A stretch of 62,233 nt of DNA from JAIQFL01 sp035295745 (GCA_035295745.1 DATGIL010000035.1:1-62233), one strand, 5' to 3'; numbered from the stretch's first letter, positions 34,901-43,905 are shown. Notes: generated from the sequence alone by a model not told the origin. Numbers and translations are program-made.

Positions 34901-35470
34901 CCGCACCTCTCCCCGCTCGTATCGGTACAAGCCCAACCCGCATCCCACCCACACGGCTCCGGCGGGATCCGTGTAGATCCCGGTCACGGCACGTTGCGGC
35001 ACTCCGGACAGGTAACGAAAGTCGAATTTGTCCCCGTGCGGAGAGCCAACAAGCAGCCCATGCTCCACCCCCACGAAGAGCCTGCCGTCGAGCCCTGCCG
35101 AGATGGCGTAGACCCCAAATTCTTCAAGGGAAACGCCTAGATCGACGGCTTCAAACACGCCTCGCCGCCAGCGAGCCAGGCCGCGTCCGGTAGCCGCCCA
35201 CAAAATTCCGTCGGGGGTTTCGTAAAGCCGCCGGATCGAAGGACTGGGAAGTCCTGATTCCAGCCCGAAGCGCTCGAAACGTGCGCCGTCATAGCGGAAC
35301 AACCCGTTTCCGGTCGCGACCCAAAGGAAACCGGTACGATCCTGCAGTAACTGGCTGATGGTCGTGTTCAAGCCTTCGTCCGAGCCATGGCTTCTGAAGC
35401 TGAAGTGCTGCCCGACCGCGGCGGAGGCGGCTAGAAATGTGACCACTACAACTCGCGCAGCCCTTGACAT
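31934..35470 (-). CDS. Hybrid histidine kinase with two-component-regulator propeller
   Basis: An 1178-residue hybrid sensor. A signal peptide (start 35470, MSRAARVVVVTFLAASAAVG) leads into about 700 residues of propeller repeats (GFLWVATGNGLFRYDG, GSVWLGLWGTGVTQW), a Y_Y_Y domain (FQYRLAGLDDRWI), one membrane span (WWFQGLVVAICGGLLGF), a coiled coil, HisKA (SHEIRTPMNGVIGM), HATPase (GGTGLGLAISSKLV) and a C-terminal receiver (LLVEDNAVNQK, LILMDLQMPGMDG). Such proteins often sense polysaccharide in Bacteroidetes; the ligand here is unknown. It converges on the exporter with a six-base gap. Confidence 0.92.
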   Translation of the reverse strand: MSRAARVVVVTFLAASAAVGQHFSFRSHGSDEGLNTTISQLLQDRTGFLWVATGNGLFRYDGARFERFGLESGLPSPSIRRLYETPDGILWAATGRGLARWRRGVFEAVDLGVSLEEFGVYAISAGLDGRLFVGVEHGLLVGSPHGDKFDFRYLSGVPQRAVTGIYTDPAGAVWVGCGLGLYRYERGEVRAFGSADGLPEDRWRSILRDVHGNLWVRGVLHLYEQYQGQSNFVPRDQGLPQSSNDSGAIAFDRDGTLLVGSDQGLARLVDGHWEMITTAQGLETDTITAITQDREGSVWLGLWGTGVTQWIGYTEWAGWTKADGLSSNIVWAVRRDRSGELWLGTDRGITRLRHGAVADILTQKDGLAGDKIKALINGSDGTIWAGSLPGGVTRIDPATDHTKIFAAGAGLTDDRVIGLYLDPEERLWVSTSGGIFRSSDTRASRVRFERQFPPQSSDRDLFYRFARDDHGRMWVGSTRGLYRWDHGVWTRFTAADGLLRDGVTHVIQSDDGDLWVGYREPVGLSRLSFSGDKIAAQHYTTQQGLTSNYVIFLGLDSHRRLWVGTDNGINVAKGSGGWRHYSRDDGLVWDDCAANSFLADSDGTVWIGTLRGLSRFLPNPRPFAAVPPTVAITTVRFGERSTDPGAFSQIPFNDHDLLVTFAALTFLNAKNVEFQYRLAGLDDRWITTQMREARYPSLPIGTYRFEVQAHAPGGRSSLVPAAFSFRVIPPWWRTWWFQGLVVAICGGLLGFNLRRRSRVMRQQRAHLEAAVRERTAELEQQNSLVERQKSEIEKLLQRTQETSRLKSEFLANMSHEIRTPMNGVIGMAQLALATCLDDEQRGYVTAVRECGEALLGVINDILDFSKIEAGRMELGIQPFHPRAVLKDALRVFSWQLRQNAIGFSYSVDEDVPETLAGDSGRLRQVILNLVGNALKFTERGRISVRLARDAGTEEECTIRFSVTDTGIGIAPEKQSVIFEAFAQADGSMRRRQGGTGLGLAISSKLVHMMRGDIWVESTAGVGSTFCFTAQFPIVHEAVADSEPSGSPAGSFRPLRVLLVEDNAVNQKLMCRLLEKAGHQVHVANDGANAVDAARTQTFDLILMDLQMPGMDGFEATAQIRQRETSGTTRVPIIALTAHAMHNHREQCLRSGMDGFLSKPVNFVELQRVIEGVCACQAG

Positions 35471-35630
35471 TGTGAGCAGAACGGTCCTCACAGGTCTTAT
35501 CGGCGGAGAGCCTAAATACTTTAGGGTGCTTCGCGAACCGCGCCGGCGTTCAGGGATTAGCCCCTCTCTGCGAGTGCGCCGACGATCGCTTCGCCGGGTT
35601 TCAAGCCAGGAAGGCAGCGAGGCTAACCTA

Positions 35631-35673
35631 TAACCCCCAACCCCTAACCCCACGAGCGAAGCGAGTATAATCC
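35631..35673. repeat. C-rich telomere-like tract with GAGCGAAGCGAG
   Basis: TAACCCCCAACCCCTAACCCC is followed by ACGAGCGAAGCGAGTATAAT. The GAGCGAAGCGAG motif and the C-rich runs reappear together at 46869-46998. It lies in the leader of the hybrid kinase, between it and the ADOP gene. Confidence 0.55.
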
Positions 35674-35702
35674 CCTAGCCCAGGGCCCCGCGAGCCCCGC
35701 CC

Positions 35703-38372
35703 CTACTCGTCCCGCAACGCCGTCAGAGGATCCAACCGCGAGGCGCGCCGCGCCGGGAGAATGCTGCCCAATGCCGCGGCGGCGGCCAGAGCTAAAGCTG
35801 CCGAGCCGAACTGCCACGGATCGTGCGCCGAGACCTCGAATAACAAGGACGCCGCCGCTTTCGTCACCCACAACGAGCCTGCAAGCCCAGCCCCCAGTCC
35901 GGCCACCACCAGCATAGCGGCCTCCCTGAGCACCAGTGTCACGATTTGGCCCCGGCTTGCCCCCAGCGCTACGCGGATGCCAATCTCGTTCCGGCGCCGC
36001 ACCGCATAATACGCGAGCAGAGCGTAGAGCCCGATCCCCGCGAGCAGGGCAGCCAGCGCGCCGAAGAAGCCGGAGAGCGCAGCCAACAGTCGCTCACGCC
36101 TCAAGCTGCCGGAAATCCGCTGCTCCAATTCGTCGATCTGCGTGGGAGTGCCAGGCCGCCAGCTCGCGATCCGGCGCGTGACAGCCGCCTTAACAGTTGC
36201 AGGAGGCGCGGCACAGCGCACATACAGATGGTGGCCGGCGGGACCGGGCGGATATTGCGTCGCTACACCATACGCCATCGGAGGCTCGGGATCGTGGATC
36301 GAAAAGTAGCGGGTGTTGCGGATCACTCCGACGATCTGATACTCCGCCTCCGGATAGCGAGGTTCGGCCACCGTGCGGAACGTCTTCCCGAGTACATCGG
36401 AGCCGGGAAAGAACTGGCGCGCGAAGTTCTGATTGACGATTGCCACCTTCGGGCCAGTCTCGCTGTCGTTGACGCTGAAGTCGCGCCCGGCCAGGATCGG
36501 CGTTTCGAGCGTGGTGAAGTATCCAGGGGTCACCCACGTGAACTTCGACTCCGCCTTGGCCGGCGCGCTCCCGGGCCGGATGCCCAGACTCCAACTGCCC
36601 CCACCGAGCAGGAAGTTAGATGTCGCCGCCACCGACTGCACGCCCGGCGTCGCCCGGATCTCCTCCAATAGCTGGCGATGCACCGCCGCCTCACGGGGTA
36701 AGTCAAATTCCGCCATCAGCAGTCCGGATGCGCGGAAGCCCGGGTCCAGATTCACCAGCCGGCGGAAACTCGCGGTGAACAGCAGCGCCGTGGTCAGCAC
36801 CACCAGCGAAACCGAGACTTGGAGCACAACCAGCAGCCGCTGGAACCCGAAGCGGCTCCGATTCTCGGTCACCCCACGAGACCCGCTCTTGATGACATCC
36901 GCCGGTGGCGTGCGCGAACTGCGGAGTGCCGGCGCCAACCCGAGCAGCACGCAGGTGGCGCAGGTCAGTGCAGCCGTAAAAGCCAGCATGCGCCAATCGA
37001 ATCCGAGGTCCAGTTGCACCGCGGAGGACCCGGCGTTGAGGAAGCTCAGAATCCCGTGGCTCATCGCGGACGCGAGCCATAGGCCCGCCAGCGTTCCCGA
37101 AACCGCGAGCACGAGACTTTCCGCCAGGGACTGGCGAATCAGACGTCCCCTGCCCGCTCCCAGCGCCACACGCACCGCAAATTCGCGCTGTCGCGCGCCG
37201 GCCCGCGCCAGAACCAGATTCGCCAGGTTCGCACACGCGATCAGCAATACCAGGCCGGTCAGCCCCAGGAGAAGCCAAAGCGAATCGTCGTACTCCTCTC
37301 GCAAGCGGCTCACTCCGGTCGCACCCGGAAAAGCGGCAATGCGAAATCCCAGGTAACGGCTCACCGATTTGTATCCGGAAGGCACCGTTGCTTCCATCAT
37401 GCCTGGACTGATGGCTTCGAGTTGAGCGCTGGCGCGGGCAGTCGTCCACCCTGGCCTCAGCCTGCCCATAACGTTCAGCCAGAAATAGTCGCGCCTTGCA
37501 AAAGGAGGCTGGTCGCCGGGATGGAGAACGGCGAGCGAACAGAGGGGCAACGCGAGGTCGAATCCAGGACCCACTTCGGGTCCCGTGAAGCCTTCGGCGC
37601 TGACCCCGGCGATCTCGAGTGGCAGGCCATTCACCACGACGCGAGAGCCGATTGCGGAACGCTGCCCTCCGAATTCCCTCTGCCAGAATGTATAGCCCAG
37701 CACGACAGCGGGCGCCGGACAGCCGCGCTCGTCGTCTTGCGGACCGAGCAGCCGGCCTGCGGCAGCGGGCACCCCGATCGCGCCAAAGAAATCTCCACTC
37801 ACCCGCAGAACCGCGACGTTGCGGACCTGTTCGCCCTGCCCCACGCGCTCGGTTCCGTATCCGCTATCCCAGGCAAAAACGCCGGAGAACCCCTGCTGAT
37901 GATCGCGGATCTGTTCGAAGAGGGGATAGCTCAAGTTGTCGGGGTAGTGCGCGACCCCGAAGCCACGTCCGTTGCCGATCTGGACGCGGGCCAGGTTCTG
38001 CGGCTCGAAGACCGGCAGGCTGCGCAGGCGAACTGCGTCGAGCAGTTGAAAGATCGCGGTGTTGGCGCCGATTCCGAGCGCCAGTGTGAGGATCGCCGCG
38101 AAGGTGAATACCGGTGTCTTACGGAGCGTGCGCAGAGCATAGCGGCAGTCCTGGAAGGTGGACTCCAGCCACAGTGTGCCTCGCTCGTCGCGACAGGCCT
38201 CCTTGGTCTGCTCGATTCCGCCGAGTTCCATTAACGCCATGCGGCGGGCTTCGGATCCGTCCAAGCCGCTTCGCACCAGAGAGGCAATGCGCTCGTCGAG
38301 ATGAAATTGGAGTTCTTTACTGAGTTGCTGTTCGAGGTTGGCGCGGTCCCAGAGTCGCTGCCGCCAGTTCAT
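35703..38372 (-). CDS. ADOP-family ABC transporter permease
   Basis: An 889-residue MacB/FtsX-type permease of the acidobacterial duplicated orphan permease family. The N-terminal ~80 residues (MNWRQRLWDRANLEQQLSKE) are the family-specific cytoplasmic domain. Then come the first span (TFAAILTLALGIGANTAIFQ), the first MacB periplasmic domain, three spans with the FtsX pattern (ANLVLARAGARQREFAVRVALGAG), a second periplasmic domain and three final spans (EIGIRVALGASRGQIVTLVL). No ATPase partner is adjacent, as usual. A seven-pair inverted repeat lies 30-65 bases upstream of its start. Confidence 0.92.
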   Translation of the reverse strand: MNWRQRLWDRANLEQQLSKELQFHLDERIASLVRSGLDGSEARRMALMELGGIEQTKEACRDERGTLWLESTFQDCRYALRTLRKTPVFTFAAILTLALGIGANTAIFQLLDAVRLRSLPVFEPQNLARVQIGNGRGFGVAHYPDNLSYPLFEQIRDHQQGFSGVFAWDSGYGTERVGQGEQVRNVAVLRVSGDFFGAIGVPAAAGRLLGPQDDERGCPAPAVVLGYTFWQREFGGQRSAIGSRVVVNGLPLEIAGVSAEGFTGPEVGPGFDLALPLCSLAVLHPGDQPPFARRDYFWLNVMGRLRPGWTTARASAQLEAISPGMMEATVPSGYKSVSRYLGFRIAAFPGATGVSRLREEYDDSLWLLLGLTGLVLLIACANLANLVLARAGARQREFAVRVALGAGRGRLIRQSLAESLVLAVSGTLAGLWLASAMSHGILSFLNAGSSAVQLDLGFDWRMLAFTAALTCATCVLLGLAPALRSSRTPPADVIKSGSRGVTENRSRFGFQRLLVVLQVSVSLVVLTTALLFTASFRRLVNLDPGFRASGLLMAEFDLPREAAVHRQLLEEIRATPGVQSVAATSNFLLGGGSWSLGIRPGSAPAKAESKFTWVTPGYFTTLETPILAGRDFSVNDSETGPKVAIVNQNFARQFFPGSDVLGKTFRTVAEPRYPEAEYQIVGVIRNTRYFSIHDPEPPMAYGVATQYPPGPAGHHLYVRCAAPPATVKAAVTRRIASWRPGTPTQIDELEQRISGSLRRERLLAALSGFFGALAALLAGIGLYALLAYYAVRRRNEIGIRVALGASRGQIVTLVLREAAMLVVAGLGAGLAGSLWVTKAAASLLFEVSAHDPWQFGSAALALAAAAALGSILPARRASRLDPLTALRDE

Positions 38373-38402
38373 GAGATTCCCCCCCGGATCGGATACCTTG
38401 AG

Positions 38403-38436
38403 CTTCTACCTATTTGTACCCAAAGATGAGTAGAAG
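38403..38436. promoter_or_regulatory. Inverted repeat upstream of the ADOP gene
   Basis: CTTCTAC (38403-38409) and GTAGAAG (38430-38436) are perfect arms 20 bases apart, centred about 47 bases upstream of the permease start. ADOP genes are often controlled by PadR-type repressors, but no such gene is next door, so this is only a candidate operator or leader hairpin. Confidence 0.35.
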
Positions 38437-38814
38437 CGCAAGGGGTGGCTCGCCGCTTTCGGCAGCGACTCCGCAGAACGACCTGGGAGCGTTGCGCGCA
38501 TTCGAGTGTCCAATCGTCATCCGATCCCGTCTGCGAAGTCTGACGCCTACCCTGCCGCTGTCAACCCGAGGTTCTTTCGCGTGATCGGCGGACCGCGTGA
38601 TCAGCGACCGCGCGGGACCGCAAGAGACTTGTCCTTCCCCAGACGGTGTGCGCACCGCATCCGGGAGCGGCGCCAAGCCGATCGCCGCAGCGCCAATTAA
38701 CAGGCGCCCGGACCCGCGGGCGGGACGCTTCCGCTGCTCCTGCGAATGCGAGAAAATATGCATGCGACGCGGGCGAAGCGGCAGCATGATCACTGCGGGC
38801 AGGAAGTAACTCTG
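38437..38814. other. Intergenic region, no gene seen
   Basis: About 380 bases between divergent genes. Open frames exist on both strands because of high GC, but none has a family pattern or a good start. Promoters of the ADOP gene and the DUF1254/1214 gene must lie here; GGCAGGAAG near the end serves the latter. Confidence 0.4.
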
Positions 38815-39888
38815 GTGTGTGAGAAATCCCTTCCGGATGCCAAAAGCAAAACGCAATTGGGATTAGCCACGAGAAGTTTGGCTGCATTGTGTTTGGTAGC
38901 GGCGAGTTCTGTTGCCGATGGACAAACCCCTGCCGCATCTGCACCGGTCACCGCCGAGAACTACAATCGCGCCCAGACCGATGTTTACTTTGCCGGGCTC
39001 GTCAAAAACGGCGCTTTTGGTAAATTCCTGCACGGCCGCGAACTCGCTCGCACTGACCAGCGCGGAATCATCCGGCCTAACCGGGACACGCTATACTCCT
39101 TTGCCGTTTTCGACCTGGATGCCGGACCGGTGACGATTACCCTGCCGGAGGGCGCCAGGCGTTTCATGGCGATGCAGGTCGTCAACCAGGATCAGTACAC
39201 ACCGGCCGTTTATTATGATGCCGGTCCACATACCCTGACCCGTGACAGGGTCGGTACTCGGTACGCCGCAGCCGTGGTTCGTTTCCTCGTCAGCTTCTCC
39301 GATCCGCAGGAGGTCAGGCAAGTTCACGCCTTGCAGGATGCGATCAAGGTCAGCGTAAAAACACCGGGTGCTTTCGAAATACCCGCGTGGGATGAAGTCA
39401 GCCTCAAGATGGTGAGAACAGCTCTCCTGCAGCTTGGAACCACACTCTCCGACACACGGCGCATGTATGGCGCCAACAGAAATGAGGTTGATCCGGTGAA
39501 GCATTTGATCGGAAGCGCCATGCTGTGGGGCGGCAACCCCGAAAAGGACGCGCTGTATCTGCCGATCACTCCGGCCGGAAACGACGGCAGCACCGTTTAC
39601 AGGCTGACCGTCGGCACCGTGCCCGTCGATGGATTCTGGTCGCTGACCGTATACGACAGCGAGGGCTACTTCCAGCCAAATCCGGGAAGCGCCCACTCAG
39701 TCAACAGCATCACTGTGAAAAAAGGCCAGGATGGTTTAGCTACCATCCAATTCGGCAATTGCAGCGGAGCGGTCCCGAATTGCCTACCGATCACTCGGGG
39801 TTGGAATTACACCGTGCGCTTGTTTCTTCCGCGAAGGGAAATCCTCGACGGCTCGTGGGCATTCCCTGTGGCGCAGCCCGTGAAGTGA
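38815..39888 (+). CDS. Secreted DUF1254/DUF1214 protein
   Basis: About 357 residues from GTG 38815, chosen because AGGAAG lies upstream and a signal peptide follows (LATRSLAALCLVAASSVADG). The DUF1254 part has NRDTLYSFAVFDLDAGPVTI and MAMQVVNQDQYTPAVYY, and the DUF1214 part has VPVDGFWSLTVYDSEGYFQPN and WNYTVRLFLPRREILDGSW. Such paired-domain proteins are widespread in soil bacteria and exported, but no biochemical role is settled. It stands alone. Confidence 0.85.
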   Translation: MCEKSLPDAKSKTQLGLATRSLAALCLVAASSVADGQTPAASAPVTAENYNRAQTDVYFAGLVKNGAFGKFLHGRELARTDQRGIIRPNRDTLYSFAVFDLDAGPVTITLPEGARRFMAMQVVNQDQYTPAVYYDAGPHTLTRDRVGTRYAAAVVRFLVSFSDPQEVRQVHALQDAIKVSVKTPGAFEIPAWDEVSLKMVRTALLQLGTTLSDTRRMYGANRNEVDPVKHLIGSAMLWGGNPEKDALYLPITPAGNDGSTVYRLTVGTVPVDGFWSLTVYDSEGYFQPNPGSAHSVNSITVKKGQDGLATIQFGNCSGAVPNCLPITRGWNYTVRLFLPRREILDGSWAFPVAQPVK

Positions 39889-39910
39889 ACTCCGGCCAAA
39901 GCCCCCGAGA

Positions 39911-39945
39911 GTTGCAGTTGACCCCGGCAGTTGCAGTTGACCCCG
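39911..39945. repeat. Two direct copies of a 16-nt sequence
   Basis: GTTGCAGTTGACCCCG occurs at 39911-39926 and 39930-39945, separated by GCA. It borders the truncated dipeptidase and might be the relic of an insertion-sequence end, but no transposase is adjacent. Confidence 0.5.
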
Positions 39946-39990
39946 AAGGAAACGCACATCGTTGCTTATCGAATTCCAAAACCGCAGAGC

Positions 39991-40767
39991 CTACTTCTTA
40001 ACCGACTCGCCGAATATGCGCAGAAAGTTCCCGCCGCCGATTTTGCCGGTCTCGTCCGGGGTGAAGCCCGTCTTCAATAGCGCATCCACAACGACATAGT
40101 AAAACCCGGCCGTTTGATCCTGCCATGCCAGATTGGTGCGTTCTCCAATACGGGCATTCTGTTGCCCGGGGCGGCCGCCGCCGCGGCCACCGAATGGCGG
40201 GGTGATCTTGGTATCCGTGCCGATGCACACATGATCCACGCCGATCACATCGACCAGCGCCCGGACATTCTTTGCATAGTCCAACGGCGTCTCAGCCAGA
40301 TGCGTCCAGACCCCGATTACACCTCCGGCATTGGCTACCATCCCTGCCTGCTCTTTGCTGATGAGTCTTGGGCGCATCAGCCCCGCCATGGACGGATTGT
40401 TCCCCAACTGTGTATCCAGTCCGGTGTGGGAAATGATGACTGGCCGGGTAGTGGCCTTGAGCGCGGCTTCCGTGGTTTGCAGATTGGCGTGCGCAAGATC
40501 GATGAGCATGCCCAGTCTGTTGCCCTCCTTAATGACGTCCGCACCGAATGCGGTCAATCCACCCAACCGCGGCTCGGTCGCGTCATTTCTGATGGGTCTC
40601 CATAGATCAATGCTTGTGTTGATTACATGGTAAAGCGCTACATCCATCAACGCCATGTGCTGTCCCGAGAAGCGCAAGGGCAGATGGCGAAGAGGGACCG
40701 GAGAATCCAGATCGGGACAGCGGTCAACGCATAGAGAGATTTCCGCACGGCCAGCGAATAAGCGCAC
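39991..40767 (-). pseudogene. N-terminally truncated M19 (renal) dipeptidase
   Basis: The C-terminal two thirds of a membrane dipeptidase-like enzyme are intact: GGLTAFGADVIKEGNRLGML, IDLAHANLQTTEAAL, RPVIISHTGL, and GVDHVCIGTDTK. The usual N-terminal part with the HxD zinc ligands is absent; instead about 40 unrelated residues precede. No upstream continuation was found in any frame on this strand. Without those ligands the binuclear zinc site cannot form, so it is probably a remnant, possibly created by the same event that left the nearby 16-nt repeat. Confidence 0.7.
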
Positions 40768-40946
40768 GGGCTGTGAACGGGGTGATCCGAAAAATCCAGT
40801 TGACGCGAAGCATGGCTGGATGCCGGCAACGGCGCGGGCTTTCAGAGTTCAACTCCTCACATTCCGCTTCTTCCATCCGTTGATTAAATCGTTGCGATAA
40901 ACGTATGCTGTAATGCTGCAGTCTAAGCCGTTCATTTAGGAGGCCC

Positions 40947-41630
40947 ATGAAAATAGCAACGAATATCACATTCATGTCGATCGTCGGTTTGGCGTTCCTT
41001 AACATCAGCCCGTCAAACGCAGCCATTCTATACAGCGACCTGGGAACCGGCGGGTCGGTTTACGCTACCCAACCGGGATCGATCATACAAGGCAGTGGCC
41101 GTGGCGGTAATAACATCTCGCAGGCCAGGCCCTTTACAGTAGCTGGAACTGGTCTCTTCGACGTCACTCAGTTCGATTTAGGCGTGGTTCTGGATCTTGG
41201 CAACGGGACCTTCGATGCCGCCATCTGGACTTCCGTAGCCGGGGCCCCGGGCGCCCCACTGCCCTCGGCTTCCTGGACTGTTACCACCACCGAGCCCAGT
41301 GGCAGTTGTTGCACCCTGGTGACACAGTCCGGCATTACCGGCGTGACGCTCGCCGGAGGCACCACCTACTTCATGGTTCTCACACCGCAGAGCCTTACCG
41401 ATAGCAACAAAGAGGAATGGGCGCCGAACACGCAAGGCGCTACTTCTACCGTCTACGGCTCTATCAACGGCGGCGCCTCGTGGGTCTTCGATGGTACCAA
41501 CTCTGCTGCCGCATTTGACGTGATTGGTACTGCATCCTCGGCGGCGCCAGAGCCTGCCGGCTTTCTGCTGCTGTCGGCCGGACTGGCCGGACTGTTCGCA
41601 GTCCGGCGGCGCCTGGCGCGCCAGGGCTGA
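40947..41630 (+). CDS. PEP-CTERM-sorted exported protein
   Basis: A 227-residue protein with signal peptide (MKIATNITFMSIVGLAFLNI) and a C-terminal PEP-CTERM tail: the PEP in AAPEPAGFLLLSAGLAGLF, a hydrophobic span and the basic end RRRLARQG. The tail directs sorting and cleavage by an exosortase system, which is not in the window. The middle is a beta-rich domain with no catalytic motif and a CC pair in SGSCCTLV. AGGAGG lies just before the ATG. Likely a surface or matrix protein. Confidence 0.9.
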   Translation: MKIATNITFMSIVGLAFLNISPSNAAILYSDLGTGGSVYATQPGSIIQGSGRGGNNISQARPFTVAGTGLFDVTQFDLGVVLDLGNGTFDAAIWTSVAGAPGAPLPSASWTVTTTEPSGSCCTLVTQSGITGVTLAGGTTYFMVLTPQSLTDSNKEEWAPNTQGATSTVYGSINGGASWVFDGTNSAAAFDVIGTASSAAPEPAGFLLLSAGLAGLFAVRRRLARQG

Positions 41631-42083
41631 TTCACCAGAGCTAGACTCCGCGATTAACCGAACCAAATCCAACAGTGTTCCGGTCATAGCCGCGGCGCCG
41701 TGAACGGCGACCGCGGCCCAAGAGGCTGCCGGTCACCTGCCGAAACTGGCCCGCCGCTCCCAACAGGGGAGGCGAATACCGCCATCGTCAGGACCATGCG
41801 GCCGGCTGTGCCGAGGGCCAGGAGAGGCAGGTATGCATCGCGAACAAGACCGCAGCCGCGACTGCCGGCGCCGCCACCTGGAGTCGCCCCAATGCGGATG
41901 CGCCGGACCAGCCCCGCTGGCATTCCCTGGAACGCCCGTGCACCAGGCTTTCCTTCGCCAGACTTGCCCAGACCCAAACCAGTGGACTCCTGCTCCCATC
42001 GATCCGATATCGCCGATGCCCAACCCGGCCGTCCAGGATCTTGAAAACCGTAACCGCGTATCAGGGGTTGCGGTCAACCCGAA
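41631..42083. other. Intergenic region, no gene seen
   Basis: About 450 bases between convergent genes, very GC-rich. Long open frames overlap on both strands with Pro/Arg-rich translations and no homology pattern, so they are treated as chance. No clear terminator was found. Confidence 0.4.
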
Positions 42084-43766
42084 TTATTTGGCCGGCGTAT
42101 TCTGAGCGCGAAGCTTTGGCGCGGCGATGCCGGCATTCCAGTTCCAGGCAGTGTCGCCGCTCGCCCTTCGTCTGGAGACCACCTCCTCGTTTAATTCGTA
42201 CATCCCCGGCAGCAAGTGATTCGACGGATGCGGCGCCTCCGAAAACCCCATGTAGGCGCGCACCGAACCGAAGGGCGGCCAATCCGGTTGATTCGCCGCC
42301 TGCGGCTTGCCGGTCCGGGCGAAACTTGTCCAATAGCCGATCATGGCTTCGCTCAGACTCGTCTCTTGCGGAGTCGCGGGAATCTTCGGCCAGTTGTGCG
42401 TTGTCACCTCAGACGTTCCGAACACAAAGGGCAGCTCGCTGGCATGGAATGCGTGCAAACCTGCCGAATCGGCGGCCGGATAGCCGTGATCGAAGTAGTA
42501 GAGAAAGGACGGCGCCCCCAGCGCGGCCTCCTTACGGACCAGCCGCTCGGCGGTCCATCCGTACATGGCATCGCGCGTTGCCGCCAGGATGCTCTCCTCC
42601 ATGTTCGTGCTGGGATAGAGCCTCAGGAATTCGTCAGCCAGATCGAGATAGCGTTCGTGAATCATGCGCTCATACTCGGCGGCATTCGCGGGAGGCCGGG
42701 GAGCCAGCGCCATCAGCGAACGGATCTCGCCGCTGTTGAATCCGGCAAGCAGTGGCACCGGCGCTTGTTCGCCTTGGTCAAAGACGTCCACCAGTTGGCG
42801 CGGCAGAATTTTCCCGTCCACCGTACCCCATGGCGCATAGCCTGCCGCCGGCGCGGCATCCGCCAGTGCCTGCGCATCCATGGCGCGCAACGCGGCCAGA
42901 TTCGGCGTGTGCAGCGCGGCGGCAAGCCGCGTGCCGCTTTCTTCCGCCGCCTCCGAGCCGAAACGGCGCTGCCTGAGCTCAGGCGTGGAGATCATGTACG
43001 CGCTTTGAGCAATCGCTTTCGAGAACAGACTTCGCGCGGCCGGCGAGGCCATAAGATACATCACGCTCAATCCGCCCGCGGATTCGCCGGCGATGGTCAC
43101 GTTCGAAGGGTCCCCCCCGAACGCGCGGATATTCTCCCGGACCCATCGCAGCCCTTCGATCTGATCGAGCAACCCGTAATTCCCCGACACTCCCTCCGGA
43201 GATTCAGCGCTCAGTTCGGGATGCGCGAGCCAGCCGAACACTCCGAGCCGGTAGTTGATCGAGACCACGACAATGTCGCGCGCCGCCAGCCGCGCACCGT
43301 CGTACAGCGCCTCGCGGCTTGCGCCGGCGCTCAGCGCGCCCCCGTAAATCCAGAAAAAAACCGGCGCGTTGCGAGCGTTCGCGGGCGTCCAGATATTCAG
43401 CGTTAGGCAATCCTCGCTCATCGGCAGCGGATCGCGGGTGTAGACGGTCTGAACTTTGATCGTGGGCTGATAGCATGCAGGCCCGAATTCCGCCGCCTTT
43501 CGGACCCCCTGCCCTCGAGGCATCGGGCTTGGGGGCTTCCAACGCGCCGGTCCTACCGGCGGCAATGCATATGGGATGCCCTTAAAGACGCGTAGCTTGC
43601 CGTCCAGGCGCCCTTCGAATTGGCCTGCCGGGGCGTCCACGACGAGACCGCGTTTCGCCGGAGCTGAGTCCGGTGCCTGCTCACTTGCCATGGCCGCAAA
43701 CGCCAGCCAAAGAACGAAGCAGACGAGCGTCCCGCCCCAAACCCGCAAGCGACGGTGTAGGATCAT
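42084..43766 (-). CDS. Type B carboxylesterase
   Basis: A 560-residue secreted alpha/beta hydrolase. A signal peptide or anchor (GTLVCFVLWLAFAAMASE) is followed by the family features FKGIPYALPPVG, SEDCLTLNIWTP (EDCLxLN), the oxyanion-hole region FFWIYGGAL, and the nucleophile elbow TIAGESAGG. The catalytic His is probably in LHAFHASELPFVFG. AGGAGGAAGAG precedes the ATG. It hydrolyses ester bonds of unknown substrates. A 17-nt tandem array lies immediately upstream. Confidence 0.9.
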   Translation of the reverse strand: MILHRRLRVWGGTLVCFVLWLAFAAMASEQAPDSAPAKRGLVVDAPAGQFEGRLDGKLRVFKGIPYALPPVGPARWKPPSPMPRGQGVRKAAEFGPACYQPTIKVQTVYTRDPLPMSEDCLTLNIWTPANARNAPVFFWIYGGALSAGASREALYDGARLAARDIVVVSINYRLGVFGWLAHPELSAESPEGVSGNYGLLDQIEGLRWVRENIRAFGGDPSNVTIAGESAGGLSVMYLMASPAARSLFSKAIAQSAYMISTPELRQRRFGSEAAEESGTRLAAALHTPNLAALRAMDAQALADAAPAAGYAPWGTVDGKILPRQLVDVFDQGEQAPVPLLAGFNSGEIRSLMALAPRPPANAAEYERMIHERYLDLADEFLRLYPSTNMEESILAATRDAMYGWTAERLVRKEAALGAPSFLYYFDHGYPAADSAGLHAFHASELPFVFGTSEVTTHNWPKIPATPQETSLSEAMIGYWTSFARTGKPQAANQPDWPPFGSVRAYMGFSEAPHPSNHLLPGMYELNEEVVSRRRASGDTAWNWNAGIAAPKLRAQNTPAK

Positions 43767-43778
43767 TGGACTCTTCCT

Positions 43779-43905
43779 CCTGCGCTTGCGCGATTCCTGC
43801 GCTTGCGCGATACCTGCGTTCGAGCGATTCGTGTGCTTGCGACGATACCTGCGCTTGCGCGATACCTGCGCTTGCGCGATTCGTGCGCTTGCGAGCCGCG
43901 CGCGT
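43779..43905. repeat. Tandem array of 17-nt units upstream of the esterase
   Basis: Six units near CCTGCGCTTGCGCGATT (five of 17, one of 18 bases) end in a seventh, changed unit reading GTGCGCTTGCGAGCCGCG. That terminus matches the end of the 18-nt array at 26871-27242, so the two arrays appear related. It occupies the leader or promoter region of the esterase, 13-140 bases from its start. Confidence 0.75.

Noticed and set aside
38410..38856. 148-residue frame on the minus strand
   Set aside because: No domain pattern, and it overlaps the start and signal peptide of the DUF1254/1214 gene; judged chance.
41700..42077. Overlapping Pro/Arg-rich frames on both strands
   Set aside because: Low-complexity translations with no ribosome site or family pattern.
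43779..43905. Possible CRISPR array or iteron origin
   Set aside because: 17-nt units lie head to tail without spacers, and no replication initiator gene is near.
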